Under the pieces are notes generated by a model that saw only the letters and a program-made list of their open reading frames with translations, did not search any database and was not told where the DNA came from. A stretch of 64,000 nt of DNA, from contig JBARIW010000084.1 in assembly GCA_049799955.1 (NCBI GenBank), forward strand, positions 53,886-117,885, given 5' to 3'. Positions 8,401 through 15,641 of the stretch are shown here, piece after piece. A program made the translations under genes and the position numbers. Origin of the DNA: JBGTFE01 sp049799955 (lineage in GTDB: Bacteria; Acidobacteriota; Blastocatellia; Pyrinomonadales; Pyrinomonadaceae). The first letter of the stretch is position 1, and each line of letters begins with the position of its first letter.

Positions 8401-9564
8401 TTATTTTACCGGCACGATGCGCATAATGCGGTCATCGTCCGTCGCCGCGCTGCCGCGACCGTCGCGGTTTGAGGTCGAAAAATAGATAAATCCGTCCGGT
8501 CCTTCCGCCATTTCGCGGATTCTGCCGTAAACGTCTTTCAGCAAATCTTCCTGGCTGGCGACCGCTCTGCCGTTGAGAACAACGCGAATAATGCGTGTTC
8601 CGCGCAGGCATCCGAAAAAGAAATTGCCTTTGAAATCGGGAAAAGCCGAGCCGTTGTAAAACATTCCGCTTGCGGGCGCGCACGACGGCGTGTATTCGAG
8701 AAGCGGCGAAATCATTCCTTCGCGAGTTCGATTGCCGTAAATTTCCGCCCAGCCGTAATTTTTGCCTGCTTCGACAATGTTGACTTCATCCGCGCCGCCG
8801 CCTTTGCCCTCGAAGTTCGAAGGTCCGTGTTCGGTCTGGAACATCAAACCCGAACCGGGCTGCCACGCCAAGCCCTGCGCGTTTCGATGTCCGAAGCTCC
8901 AGATTTCCGGTCGCGCGCCTTTCTGATTGATAAACGGATTATCCTGCGGAATCGTGCCGTCGTCGTTCAGACGCAGGGTTTTCCCGTTAACCGAATCCAT
9001 TTTCTGCGACAGATTCCAGTCGGTCGCGTCGCCTGTCGTAACGTAAAGCTTGCCGTCGGGACCAAATCGCGCGCGCGTTCCGGCGTGATTCGGCGAAGCG
9101 GCGATTCCTTCGATAATCGTTTTCGGCTCGATTAATTTGCCGCCGTCAAATTTATATCTGACGACTTTGACCTGTTTGCCGTCGCCGCGATAGGCGTAGG
9201 CGAGATAGACGAATTTATTTTCGGCAAATTTCGGATGGAGCGACACGTCCATCAAACCGCTTTCGCCCGAAGGCTCGACATCCGGCACTTTATAAATCGG
9301 TTCTTCGCGCAGCTTTCCCTTTTCGATAATCCGAACTCTGCCCGGACGCTCGGTAAAAATCATATTGCCGTCGGGCAAAAAGGCGAACGCCCACGGAACT
9401 TCCAAACCGCCGGCGACAATTTCGACCTTAAATTTCACATCCGATTTCGAAGTCGAAACAGTCTGATTTTCAGCCAGACCTTTCGGCTTCTGCCCGCACG
9501 CGGCGGTGAGAAGAAGAGTCGAGATAATTAAGCTATAAAAAATTTGTTTTAATCGCATAAGCAT
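8401..9564 (-). CDS. PQQ-dependent soluble sugar dehydrogenase lipoprotein (Asd/YliI type)
   Basis: 387 residues. The N-terminus carries a lipobox LLTAAC with Cys23, so the protein should be membrane-anchored. The rest is a six-bladed propeller of the glucose/sorbosone dehydrogenase family: VPWAFAFLPDGNMIFTER, SGLMDVSLHPKF, NHAGTRARFGPDGKLYVTTG (with the probable catalytic His160) and a GHRNAQGLAW motif. Members oxidise aldose sugars using pyrroloquinoline quinone in the periplasm. No pqq biosynthesis genes are present in this window. Two ATGs six nt apart can serve as start; the second (MRLKQ) is equally plausible. Confidence 0.88.
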   Translation of the reverse strand: MLMRLKQIFYSLIISTLLLTAACGQKPKGLAENQTVSTSKSDVKFKVEIVAGGLEVPWAFAFLPDGNMIFTERPGRVRIIEKGKLREEPIYKVPDVEPSGESGLMDVSLHPKFAENKFVYLAYAYRGDGKQVKVVRYKFDGGKLIEPKTIIEGIAASPNHAGTRARFGPDGKLYVTTGDATDWNLSQKMDSVNGKTLRLNDDGTIPQDNPFINQKGARPEIWSFGHRNAQGLAWQPGSGLMFQTEHGPSNFEGKGGGADEVNIVEAGKNYGWAEIYGNRTREGMISPLLEYTPSCAPASGMFYNGSAFPDFKGNFFFGCLRGTRIIRVVLNGRAVASQEDLLKDVYGRIREMAEGPDGFIYFSTSNRDGRGSAATDDDRIMRIVPVK

Positions 9565-9620
9565 ATTTCCATTTTTTATTAGACGCCTCGACTCGTCAAA
9601 TTCTTCCGACTTTTTTAATA

Positions 9621-9686
9621 GGTAATAAGTAATTGGTAATTGGTAATTGGCAAAAACTTATTACCTATTACCAATTACTTATTACC
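9621..9686. repeat. Heptamer hairpin, GGTAATT type
   Basis: The left arm is tandem 7-mers (GGTAATA, AGTAATT, GGTAATT, GGTAATT) from 9621; the right arm is tandem 7-mers TTATTAC, CTATTAC, CAATTAC, TTATTAC from 9658. The segments 9621-9640 and 9667-9686 are perfect 20-bp inverse complements. The right arm supplies the last codons (Gly-Asn-Lys) and the TAA of the minus-strand gene at 9675-9962. Confidence 0.92.
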
Positions 9687-9962
9687 TTCCTGCCCGGCAT
9701 ACACTTTGACGCTTTCTTTTTCCTTTCCCCAGATATGGTCTTCCACGCCTTCGACACCCGCTCGGCGAGCGCAGGCGGCGCAACAGAAAAAATCCTCTTT
9801 TGCTTCGATTCCATGCCCGATTATCCGGCAGCCGCAATTAGCGCAGACGGGCGCGAGCTTATGAATCGCGCATTCGAAACAATCAAAAATGTGGCGCTCG
9901 CCCGCCGTTATCACTTCAAAAGCCAGATAATAATTGTTGCCGCAAACTTCACACTGTGCCAT
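9675..9962 (-). CDS. Small double zinc-finger (LIM-like) protein, 95 aa
   Basis: The start chosen is the ATG at 9962 because an AAGGAGA ribosome binding site stands just before it; the frame continues further upstream, but that stretch is repeat DNA. The 95 residues contain paired cysteines C4/C7, C28/C31, C40/C43 and C60/C61/C64, with His24 and His34 nearby, so two zinc-binding knuckles are likely. No signal peptide is present. I do not recognise a named family; it resembles cytosolic zinc-ribbon or LIM-like domains. The gene is bracketed by two palindromic repeats, and its final three residues and stop codon are encoded by the downstream repeat. Confidence 0.75.
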   Translation of the reverse strand: MAQCEVCGNNYYLAFEVITAGERHIFDCFECAIHKLAPVCANCGCRIIGHGIEAKEDFFCCAACARRAGVEGVEDHIWGKEKESVKVYAGQEGNK

Positions 9963-9982
9963 ATTTTCTCCTTCGGAGAATA

Positions 9983-10062
9983 AATGATGAGTTAGGAATG
10001 ATGAACGATGAATAAAAGAATTTCTTACGCTCATCGTTCATCGTTCCGCGTTCATCGTTTAT
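9983..10062. repeat. Heptamer hairpin, AACGATG type
   Basis: Left-arm 7-mers AATGATG, AGTTAGG, AATGATG, AACGATG; right-arm 7-mers TCATCGT repeated. The best core is 9995-10011 paired with 10031-10047 (16 of 17). The right arm holds the TAA of the DUF4142 gene that ends at 10059. It is of the same family as the element at 14937-15020. Confidence 0.9.
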
Positions 10063-10670
10063 TTCATTTTTCCCTGAATTTCCTTAATCTTTTCCAGATG
10101 CTTTTTCAGCGTCGGGAGAGTTTTTGTCGCAAATGCTTTAACGTCGGCGTCTTTGGCGTCCGTCGATTGTTTTTCAAACTCGCTTACGTCCTTTTCGTGG
10201 TCTTTGACCATCGCTTCGACATAAGCTTTGTCGAACTCCGCGCCGGATAAATTTTTCAGTTTATCCATCGTCGCTTTATGCTCCGAGCCGACATCCGAAG
10301 GAAGCGTTGCGCTCTTTTTCGACGCCAGCGCTTTCAGTTCGGTATTGGCGTTTGAATGGTCTTCGACCATCATCTGCCCGAATTTCTTGACTTCGGCGTT
10401 TGCCGCTTTTTCCGATGCCAGCTTGCCGAGCTCGACTTCCGCCATTCCGCCCTGCGCCGCTTTCATCATAAATTCATTGTCGCCGCTCGACGGCGTCGTG
10501 CTTGAAGTTGACGAATTATTGCCCATATTCGCGTTGTTTATGTTTGACTGCGTACTGTTCTGAGGCATTGACGGTCGGCTCGAATTATTTGTACTTCCGC
10601 TGTCGCCGCAGCCGCTCAAACCTAAAACAGCCATACCCGATAAAACACCCGCTAAAAAAATCTTCTTCAT
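10059..10670 (-). CDS. DUF4142 lipoprotein
   Basis: 203 residues with a lipobox LGLSGC (Cys21) and a Ser/Asn-rich linker to about residue 65. The remainder is a DUF4142 domain: FMMKAAQGGMAEVELGKLA, FGQMMVEDHSNANTELKALA and FDKAYVEAMVKDHEKDVSEF. These are four-helix, ferritin-like bundles; the paired MVxDHS and MVxDHE motifs with conserved histidines are a hallmark. The function of the family is not settled; it is often induced by stress and located in the periplasm. A paralogue lies directly upstream (10761-11585), separated by an intrinsic terminator, so the pair arose by duplication but is transcribed separately. Confidence 0.88.
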   Translation of the reverse strand: MKKIFLAGVLSGMAVLGLSGCGDSGSTNNSSRPSMPQNSTQSNINNANMGNNSSTSSTTPSSGDNEFMMKAAQGGMAEVELGKLASEKAANAEVKKFGQMMVEDHSNANTELKALASKKSATLPSDVGSEHKATMDKLKNLSGAEFDKAYVEAMVKDHEKDVSEFEKQSTDAKDADVKAFATKTLPTLKKHLEKIKEIQGKMK

Positions 10671-10693
10671 ACTTTTCTCCTTAATAAAATAAA

Positions 10694-10740
10694 ATTCACG
10701 AAACCGATTGTCATTTAGAAATGAAAAAAGTTTCGTGAAT
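10694..10740 (-). terminator. Intrinsic terminator after the Asn/Met-tailed DUF4142 gene
   Basis: On the minus strand an 11-bp stem (10730-10740 with 10694-10704, ATTCACGAAAC/GTTTCGTGAAT) is followed by a T-rich tract. The loop is long (25 nt), so strength is uncertain. Confidence 0.6.
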
Positions 10741-10760
10741 CTTTACCTGTAAAAAAAACT

Positions 10761-11585
10761 CTACCTCATATAATTCATATTGCTGTTTGAATTCATATTT
10801 GAATTGGAATTCATATTGCGATTGCTGTTTGAATTCATGTTCCCATTAGAATTCATATTACGATTTGAGTTCATGTTGCTGTTCGAATTCATATTACGGT
10901 TTGAGTTCATATTACGGTTCGAGTTCATATTTCCGTTTGAATTCATATTGCGATTAGAATTCATATTGCGATTAGAATTCATATTCGAATTAGAATTAGA
11001 ATTCATATTTGAATTGTTATTGCGGTTTGAGTTCGTATTGCCGTTTGAATTCGTATTATCCGAATTCATATTCATGTTCTTCATCCCGCCGCTCATCGAA
11101 CGCGCCATTTCCAGATGCGACTGTAGCGTCGGCAGATTTTTCGCGGCAAATGCCGTTATTTCCGCATCGCCGTTTTTTTGCTCTGCCTGTTTCTGAAACA
11201 TTTTGACCGCTGCTTCGTGGTCGCTGACCATCTGTTTCAGAAACGCCGTATCGAAATTCATACCCGACATACCTTCCAGCTTAGTCATCGCCGATTTGTG
11301 TTTGTCGTCCATTTCCGCCGGAAGCGTTACGTTTTTGCTCGCCGCCAGCGTCATTAGTTCCTGATTTGCCTTTGAATGGTCGTCAACTATCATCTGAGCG
11401 AATTTTTTTACATCGTCGCTCTCCGATTTCTGCAAAGCCAGATTGCCAAGCGCGACCTCAGCCATACCGCTTTGCGCCGCCTTCATCATAAATTCGCTTT
11501 CGCCTTTCGCGCTGCTGGTGAATTCATTCGATACAAAAATACCAAAAGCCGCGAGAACCAGAAAAAGTCCAAAAATCTTACCCAT
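10761..11585 (-). CDS. Secreted DUF4142 protein with a long Asn/Met/Ser low-complexity tail
   Basis: 274 residues with an N-terminal signal or anchor segment (residues about 4-28). Residues about 30-165 are a DUF4142 bundle closely similar to the neighbour at 10059-10670 (FMMKAAQSGMAEVALGNLA, FAQMIVDDHSKANQELMTLA, FLKQMVSDHEAAVKMF). The last roughly 105 residues are almost entirely Asn, Met, Ser and Arg, repeating units such as NMNSNR and NMNSNS about fifteen times. The DNA behind it is tandem copies of a short unit, so the tail length probably varies between strains by slippage. Methionine-rich tails can bind copper or act as oxidant sinks; that role is only a suggestion here. Confidence 0.85.
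   Translation of the reverse strand: MGKIFGLFLVLAAFGIFVSNEFTSSAKGESEFMMKAAQSGMAEVALGNLALQKSESDDVKKFAQMIVDDHSKANQELMTLAASKNVTLPAEMDDKHKSAMTKLEGMSGMNFDTAFLKQMVSDHEAAVKMFQKQAEQKNGDAEITAFAAKNLPTLQSHLEMARSMSGGMKNMNMNSDNTNSNGNTNSNRNNNSNMNSNSNSNMNSNRNMNSNRNMNSNGNMNSNRNMNSNRNMNSNSNMNSNRNMNSNGNMNSNSNRNMNSNSNMNSNSNMNYMR
10764..11080 (-). repeat. Degenerate coding tandem repeat (Asn-Met-Asn-Ser-Asn units)
   Basis: Units of 12 to 18 nt built on the plus-strand core GAATTCATATT with variable GCGATTA or ACGGTTC spacers repeat through this stretch. They encode the low-complexity tail of the DUF4142 protein. The period stays a multiple of three, so selection acts on the protein rather than on a non-coding array. 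Confidence 0.85.
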
Positions 11586-11793
11586 TGTTCAACTCTCCTT
11601 AAATAAAATCTGAAAAATCTTTCGGCGTCATACCGCGAGCATGTAAGAATTTAGTTCAAAAAAACTCTTTGACACATAAACAAGCAAGCACGATGCCAAT
11701 TTATAAAGATTAGTATTTAGTCGGGGCGAAAACTGTCTGCCAGCAGACATTGAGGCGGTTAAAACAGTATTAATTGAAGAAAGCGTGAAAATA

Positions 11794-13686
11794 TCAGCCG
11801 GCTCTTTCCGAGAGTTCGAGCCATCTTTCGGTGTCGATTTCGAGCTGCGCGTTTAATTTCTGCTGTTCGGTAAATAATTCGTTGACTTTGAAAGAATCAG
11901 TGGCAAATTCGTTTAATTCCTTTTCGATTTCGGCGAGGCGTTTTTCGGTTTCGGGAATGTTTGTTTCCAGAAATTCAAGCTCGCGGTTTTCTTTGAACGA
12001 AAGTTTTAGAGATTTGTTTTCTTTCTTCTCGCTCAAATTTTGCAGATTCGCCGCCGCGCGTGTTTCCGCTTCTTTTTTCCCGGTTTGTTCGCTTTCCGCG
12101 CTTTCCAGATAAGCCGAATAATCGCCCGGAAACTCGCGGATTTTGCCTGCCGTTTCAAACTTGAAAATCGTATCAATCGTGCGGTCGAGAAAATAACGGT
12201 CGTGGCTGACGACGATTAAAGCGCCCGCGAAATCGTCCAGATATTCTTCGAGCGCAATCAACGTCGGAATATCCAAATCGTTAGTCGGCTCGTCCAGAAG
12301 AAGAACATTCGGCGAAGCCATCAAAATTCTGAGCAGATAAAGTCTTCGTCTTTCTCCGCCCGAAAGATTGCCGATAAACGAATACTGCGCGGCGGGCGTA
12401 AACAGAAATTTTTCGAGCATTTGCCCGGCAGTGATTTGATTTCCGTCAATCGTCGTTACATATTCGGCGACCTCGCGGATGTAATCAATCACGCGCTGCT
12501 CGTCCGAAAGAGCGCGGCTTTCCTGGTCGTAATAGCCGATGTGGACGGTCTGCCCGATTTCGACTTCGCCGGCGTCGGGCGCGATGCGATTGGTGATAAT
12601 TTCGAGAAGCGTCGTTTTGCCCGCGCCGTTTGCGCCGATAATCCCGATGCGGTCGTCGCGTTTGAGAAGATATGTGAAATCGTCAACAAGGAGGCACTCG
12701 CCGTAAGACTTTGAAACGTCGCGCATCTCGATAATTTTCGAGCCGAGGCGTTTCGAGCCGATGGCAATATCTATCTCGGATTTCGCCCGCTCCTTCGGCT
12801 GATTCATCAAATCGTAAGCCGCATTGATGCGATGTTTCGATTTGCGCGTTCTGGCTTTCGCGCCGCGCCGGAGCCATGCTAATTCTTTTTTGATAAGCTG
12901 TTCGCGCTTGTGCCCTTCGACGGCGCGAAAAGTGTCCTGTTCTTCTTTTTTCTCAAGATAGTAAGCGTAATTTCCGTTAAAACTTTGAACCGCGCCGCGG
13001 TCGATTTCAAAAATTCGGTTCGTAACGCGGTCGAGAAAATAGCGGTCGTGCGTAACGAGCAGAAGCGCGCCCGTATAACGCCGCAGATAATCTTCGAGCC
13101 ATTCGATTGTGTCGGCGTCGAGATGATTGGTCGGCTCGTCGAGAATTAAAATGTCGGGTTTGAAAATAAGCTCGTGCGCGAGCGCGACACGCTTTCTTTG
13201 CCCGCCCGAAAGCGTTTTCATCTTCAAGGAAGTGTCGGTGATGCCGAGCCTTGTCAAAACATTTCGCGCGTTCGTCTCGATTTCCCATCCGCCGGAAATT
13301 TCGAGCTCGTGCTGCAAATCAGAAACCTTTTCGAGCAGTTTCCGGTTCGCGCCGTCAAACTCCAAATCATGACAAGCCGTTTCGTAATCCTGAATCAGCT
13401 TCATCACGCCGCCTGACGCCGCAAAGATGGTTTCCAAAACCGTTGCTTCTTCATCAATCGCGGGATTCTGCGACAAAAAAGCGAGCGTCTTCCCATTTGC
13501 GCGCGTAACTTTTCCCGTATCGGGCGTTTCCATTCCCGCAATCACGCGCAGAAGCGTCGTCTTGCCCGAGCCGTTCGCGCCGATAATCCCGATTTTGTCA
13601 GAATCTTCAAGCCCGACCGAGACATTCTCGAAAAGCGGCTTGATGCCGTAATTCTTGCTGACATTTTCGAGCGAGAGAATATTCAT
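11794..13686 (-). CDS. uup: ABC-F family ATPase, Uup-like, with C-terminal coiled coil
   Basis: 630 residues with two ABC ATPase domains and no membrane segment. Domain 1 has GANGSGKTT (about residues 36-44), LSGGQ and ILDEPTNHLD; domain 2 has GANGAGKTT, LSGGE and LLDEPTNDLD. The linker between them carries the basic stretch KELAWLRRGAKARTRK, which points to the Uup branch rather than EttA. The last 85 residues are charged and coiled-coil-like, as in the Uup DNA-binding tail. ABC-F proteins act on the ribosome (E site) and Uup also affects DNA recombination. The subfamily assignment is an inference from the linker. It is transcribed alone or with the downstream DUF4142 gene after a 208-nt gap in which I see nothing. 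Confidence 0.85.
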   Translation of the reverse strand: MNILSLENVSKNYGIKPLFENVSVGLEDSDKIGIIGANGSGKTTLLRVIAGMETPDTGKVTRANGKTLAFLSQNPAIDEEATVLETIFAASGGVMKLIQDYETACHDLEFDGANRKLLEKVSDLQHELEISGGWEIETNARNVLTRLGITDTSLKMKTLSGGQRKRVALAHELIFKPDILILDEPTNHLDADTIEWLEDYLRRYTGALLLVTHDRYFLDRVTNRIFEIDRGAVQSFNGNYAYYLEKKEEQDTFRAVEGHKREQLIKKELAWLRRGAKARTRKSKHRINAAYDLMNQPKERAKSEIDIAIGSKRLGSKIIEMRDVSKSYGECLLVDDFTYLLKRDDRIGIIGANGAGKTTLLEIITNRIAPDAGEVEIGQTVHIGYYDQESRALSDEQRVIDYIREVAEYVTTIDGNQITAGQMLEKFLFTPAAQYSFIGNLSGGERRRLYLLRILMASPNVLLLDEPTNDLDIPTLIALEEYLDDFAGALIVVSHDRYFLDRTIDTIFKFETAGKIREFPGDYSAYLESAESEQTGKKEAETRAAANLQNLSEKKENKSLKLSFKENRELEFLETNIPETEKRLAEIEKELNEFATDSFKVNELFTEQQKLNAQLEIDTERWLELSERAG

Positions 13687-13693
13687 AAGGTAA

Positions 13694-13722
13694 AATAGTA
13701 AAGCGTAAATCGTGAATCGTAA
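13694..13722. repeat. Single-armed heptamer remnant, ATCGTGA type
   Basis: Three tandem 7-mers (AGCGTAA, ATCGTGA, ATCGTAA) at 13702-13722 look like one arm of the hairpin elements, but no complementary arm follows. It lies between two minus-strand genes. Confidence 0.4.
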
Positions 13723-13748
13723 ACGGGCGAGAAGCGAATGTGCCTGTT

Positions 13749-14927
13749 TTAGTTTTGCGTGTTTTTAGTCAAAAAGTCGAGAATCAGGGGCTTGGCGATT
13801 TGCGAGCCGAAACCGTTGAAATTATAGTCGAAACCGTGTTGAGCGTAAGGAATAACGAGCGTTTCGCGCCGGACGCCTTTTTGTTTTAACTTTTCGTCGA
13901 GAATGTCGAGATTTTCGCGCCTGACAACCTGGTCGCGCCCGCCGTGAATTAAAAGAGTCGGCGGCGAATTGGCGTTTACTTTTTCACCTGGCGAAGCGAG
14001 AGCGAATCTTGCGCTGATTTCGGCTGATTCGCGCGGACTGCCGCCGATAAAATTTGCAATCGTCCGCGGTCCGTCGATAACGAGCTGGTTAGCCGGATTG
14101 TCATAAGCCCAGACCAAATCGGTCGGCGCGTAAAACGATACGACGGCGCGAACCTTTTCATCATTTGCAGAATCATTTTCTCCGCAGGAAATCTGCCCGT
14201 CATTTGCCGTATACGCCGCAATCAAAGCGAGATGTCCTCCGGCAGAGCGTCCGAGAAGAACGATTTTGCCGGGCGCGACATTAAACTCCGCGCCGTGTTT
14301 TTTGACATAGCGAACGGCGCATTTTACGTCGCCGATTGCCGAAGCGTAATTCGGCTGCGGCGCAAGCGTGTAGTCGATGTCGAAAATTGTAAAACCATTG
14401 GCGGCGAGCCACGCGTTCCACCTCGGAAAATCGCTTCGTTCGCCCGCGCTCCATGAACCGCCGTGAACGACGATAACGCCCGCGCCGTTTGCCCCGATGC
14501 CTTCGGGCGGCGCGTAAACGTCCAGTTTTAATTCAGTTTCGCCGTCGCGTTTGTAAACGTAGGTTTTAAATTGAACGTTTGATTTCTCGCCCGTCAAACC
14601 GTCGAAATACCGGGCAAATGAAAGCGAAATCCCTTTTTCGCGCGCCGTTTGAAAAGCCGTAAGCAGCGGGTAAAGAGAAATTAAAAAAGCAATCGAGCCG
14701 AGAAATGGCGCGACTGCCGCAAGCCTGCCGGGTTTATAAAAAGCGTAATCGAGCAGCGCCGAAATTATTCCGATTAAAGCAATCGCGCCGAACCACAAGC
14801 TCCATTCGCTGACCGCCACTGAGTAAAGCCAAACGTGATAAGACGGCGCGGGAATAAGAATCCAAACGACCGAACCAAGCGCAAATCCAGCGCACAAAAG
14901 CGATGTCAAACTCAAAAAGCGATGCAT
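13749..14927 (-). CDS. Membrane-anchored alpha/beta-hydrolase (carboxylesterase-like)
   Basis: 392 residues. Three or four hydrophobic helices fill the first 115 residues, so the enzyme domain is tethered to the membrane. Residues about 125-390 are an alpha/beta hydrolase of the hormone-sensitive-lipase/BD-FAE type: HGGSW oxyanion motif, nucleophile elbow GRSAGG, acid in HGGRDQVV, and histidine in YAQHGFD, so the triad is complete. Probable esterase; the substrate is unknown. The enzyme domain may face either side, depending on the helix count. The gene is downstream of the FKBP gene on the same strand, with a heptamer hairpin between them. Confidence 0.82.
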   Translation of the reverse strand: MHRFLSLTSLLCAGFALGSVVWILIPAPSYHVWLYSVAVSEWSLWFGAIALIGIISALLDYAFYKPGRLAAVAPFLGSIAFLISLYPLLTAFQTAREKGISLSFARYFDGLTGEKSNVQFKTYVYKRDGETELKLDVYAPPEGIGANGAGVIVVHGGSWSAGERSDFPRWNAWLAANGFTIFDIDYTLAPQPNYASAIGDVKCAVRYVKKHGAEFNVAPGKIVLLGRSAGGHLALIAAYTANDGQISCGENDSANDEKVRAVVSFYAPTDLVWAYDNPANQLVIDGPRTIANFIGGSPRESAEISARFALASPGEKVNANSPPTLLIHGGRDQVVRRENLDILDEKLKQKGVRRETLVIPYAQHGFDYNFNGFGSQIAKPLILDFLTKNTQN

Positions 14928-14936
14928 TACAAACAG

Positions 14937-15020
14937 AATGATGAATTAGGAACGATGAACGATGAATAAAAGACAAGTTTCTTCAGTTCATCGTTCATCA
15001 TTCATCATTCATCATTTATT
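14937..15020. repeat. Heptamer hairpin, AACGATG type
   Basis: Left 7-mers AATGATG, AATTAGG, AACGATG, AACGATG; right 7-mers TTCATCG, TTCATCA repeated. 14950-14960 and 14986-14996 are a perfect 11-bp core. The right end contains the TAA of the FKBP gene (15016-15018), the same arrangement as in the related element at 9983. Confidence 0.9.
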
Positions 15021-15513
15021 TCACTCCGACGACTTCGACGAGAAAAACGAGCGTCGCGTCGGGCGGAATCACGCCGCCGCCGAAGCCTTCTTTGCCGTAG
15101 GCGATGTCGGGCGGAATAATAAATGTCGCGTGGTCGCCTACGCGAAGCTTCTGCAATCCCTCGTCCCAGCCTTTTATCACGCGCCCCGCGCCGAGCGGAA
15201 ACGAAAGCGGCTCGCCGCGATTGAACGAGCTGTCAAACGGCTGCCCGTTCGTAAAAAGTCCCGTGTAATTGACGATAACCATATCGCCCGCCTTTAGTTG
15301 AGCGCCTTCGCCCTTTTTCGTTACGATGTAAGTCAAACCGGATGCGGTCGTTACAGCCGCCGATTTTATTGGAGTATTAGTCATTTTTTTTACCGTCGTC
15401 GTTTTAGTCGTTACACGCTTTTTGCCTGTAACCGTTTTTTTCTTAGCCTGCGCGAATGAAAGAGAAGCGCAGAGCGTAATCGTCAAAAAAACTGCAAAAA
15501 TTAATTTTTTCAT
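15016..15513 (-). CDS. Secreted FKBP-type peptidyl-prolyl isomerase
   Basis: 165 residues from the ATG at 15513; an upstream TTG in the same frame was rejected because the signal peptide begins at this ATG (MKKLIFAVFLTITL, cleavage near SFAQ). A Lys/Thr-rich basic linker of about 40 residues precedes the FKBP domain (about residues 65-165), which shows VNYTGLFTNGQPFDSS, GAGRVIKGWDEGLQ and IPPDIAYG. It catalyses cis-trans isomerisation of prolyl bonds and helps fold periplasmic proteins. Its stop codon lies inside a palindromic repeat. It is divergent from the mannanase gene at 15642. Confidence 0.92.
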   Translation of the reverse strand: MKKLIFAVFLTITLCASLSFAQAKKKTVTGKKRVTTKTTTVKKMTNTPIKSAAVTTASGLTYIVTKKGEGAQLKAGDMVIVNYTGLFTNGQPFDSSFNRGEPLSFPLGAGRVIKGWDEGLQKLRVGDHATFIIPPDIAYGKEGFGGGVIPPDATLVFLVEVVGVK

Positions 15514-15564
15514 AACTTTAATATCTTGCAATTTAGCGGCGGCAATGTGCAAGCCTTTGGAAAA

Positions 15565-15636
15565 GGTAAAAGGTAACAGGTAAAAGGTAATTGGCGTTGA
15601 CTTATTACCAATTACTTATTACTAATTACCTATCAC
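15565..15636. repeat. Heptamer hairpin, GGTAAAA/GGTAATT type, between divergent genes
   Basis: The left arm is four 7-mers (GGTAAAA, GGTAACA, GGTAAAA, GGTAATT); the right arm is TTATTAC, CAATTAC, TTATTAC, TAATTAC, CTATCAC. Unlike the other elements it lies between two start codons, ending 5 nt before the ATG of the mannanase gene and taking the place where a ribosome binding site would be. Confidence 0.85.
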
Positions 15637-15641
15637 TATTT

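Noticed and set aside
9963..10034. Upstream extension of the zinc-finger gene
   Set aside because: It is encoded by the AACGATG-type repeat; an AAGGAGA ribosome site marks the start at 9962.
10764..11080. Repetitive AT-rich tract as a CRISPR or non-coding satellite
   Set aside because: The repeats keep a period divisible by three and encode the Asn/Met tail of an intact DUF4142 protein.
15591..15641. TTG start adding 17 residues to the mannanase
   Set aside because: These codons are the right arm of a heptamer repeat; the lipoprotein signal begins at the ATG at 15642.
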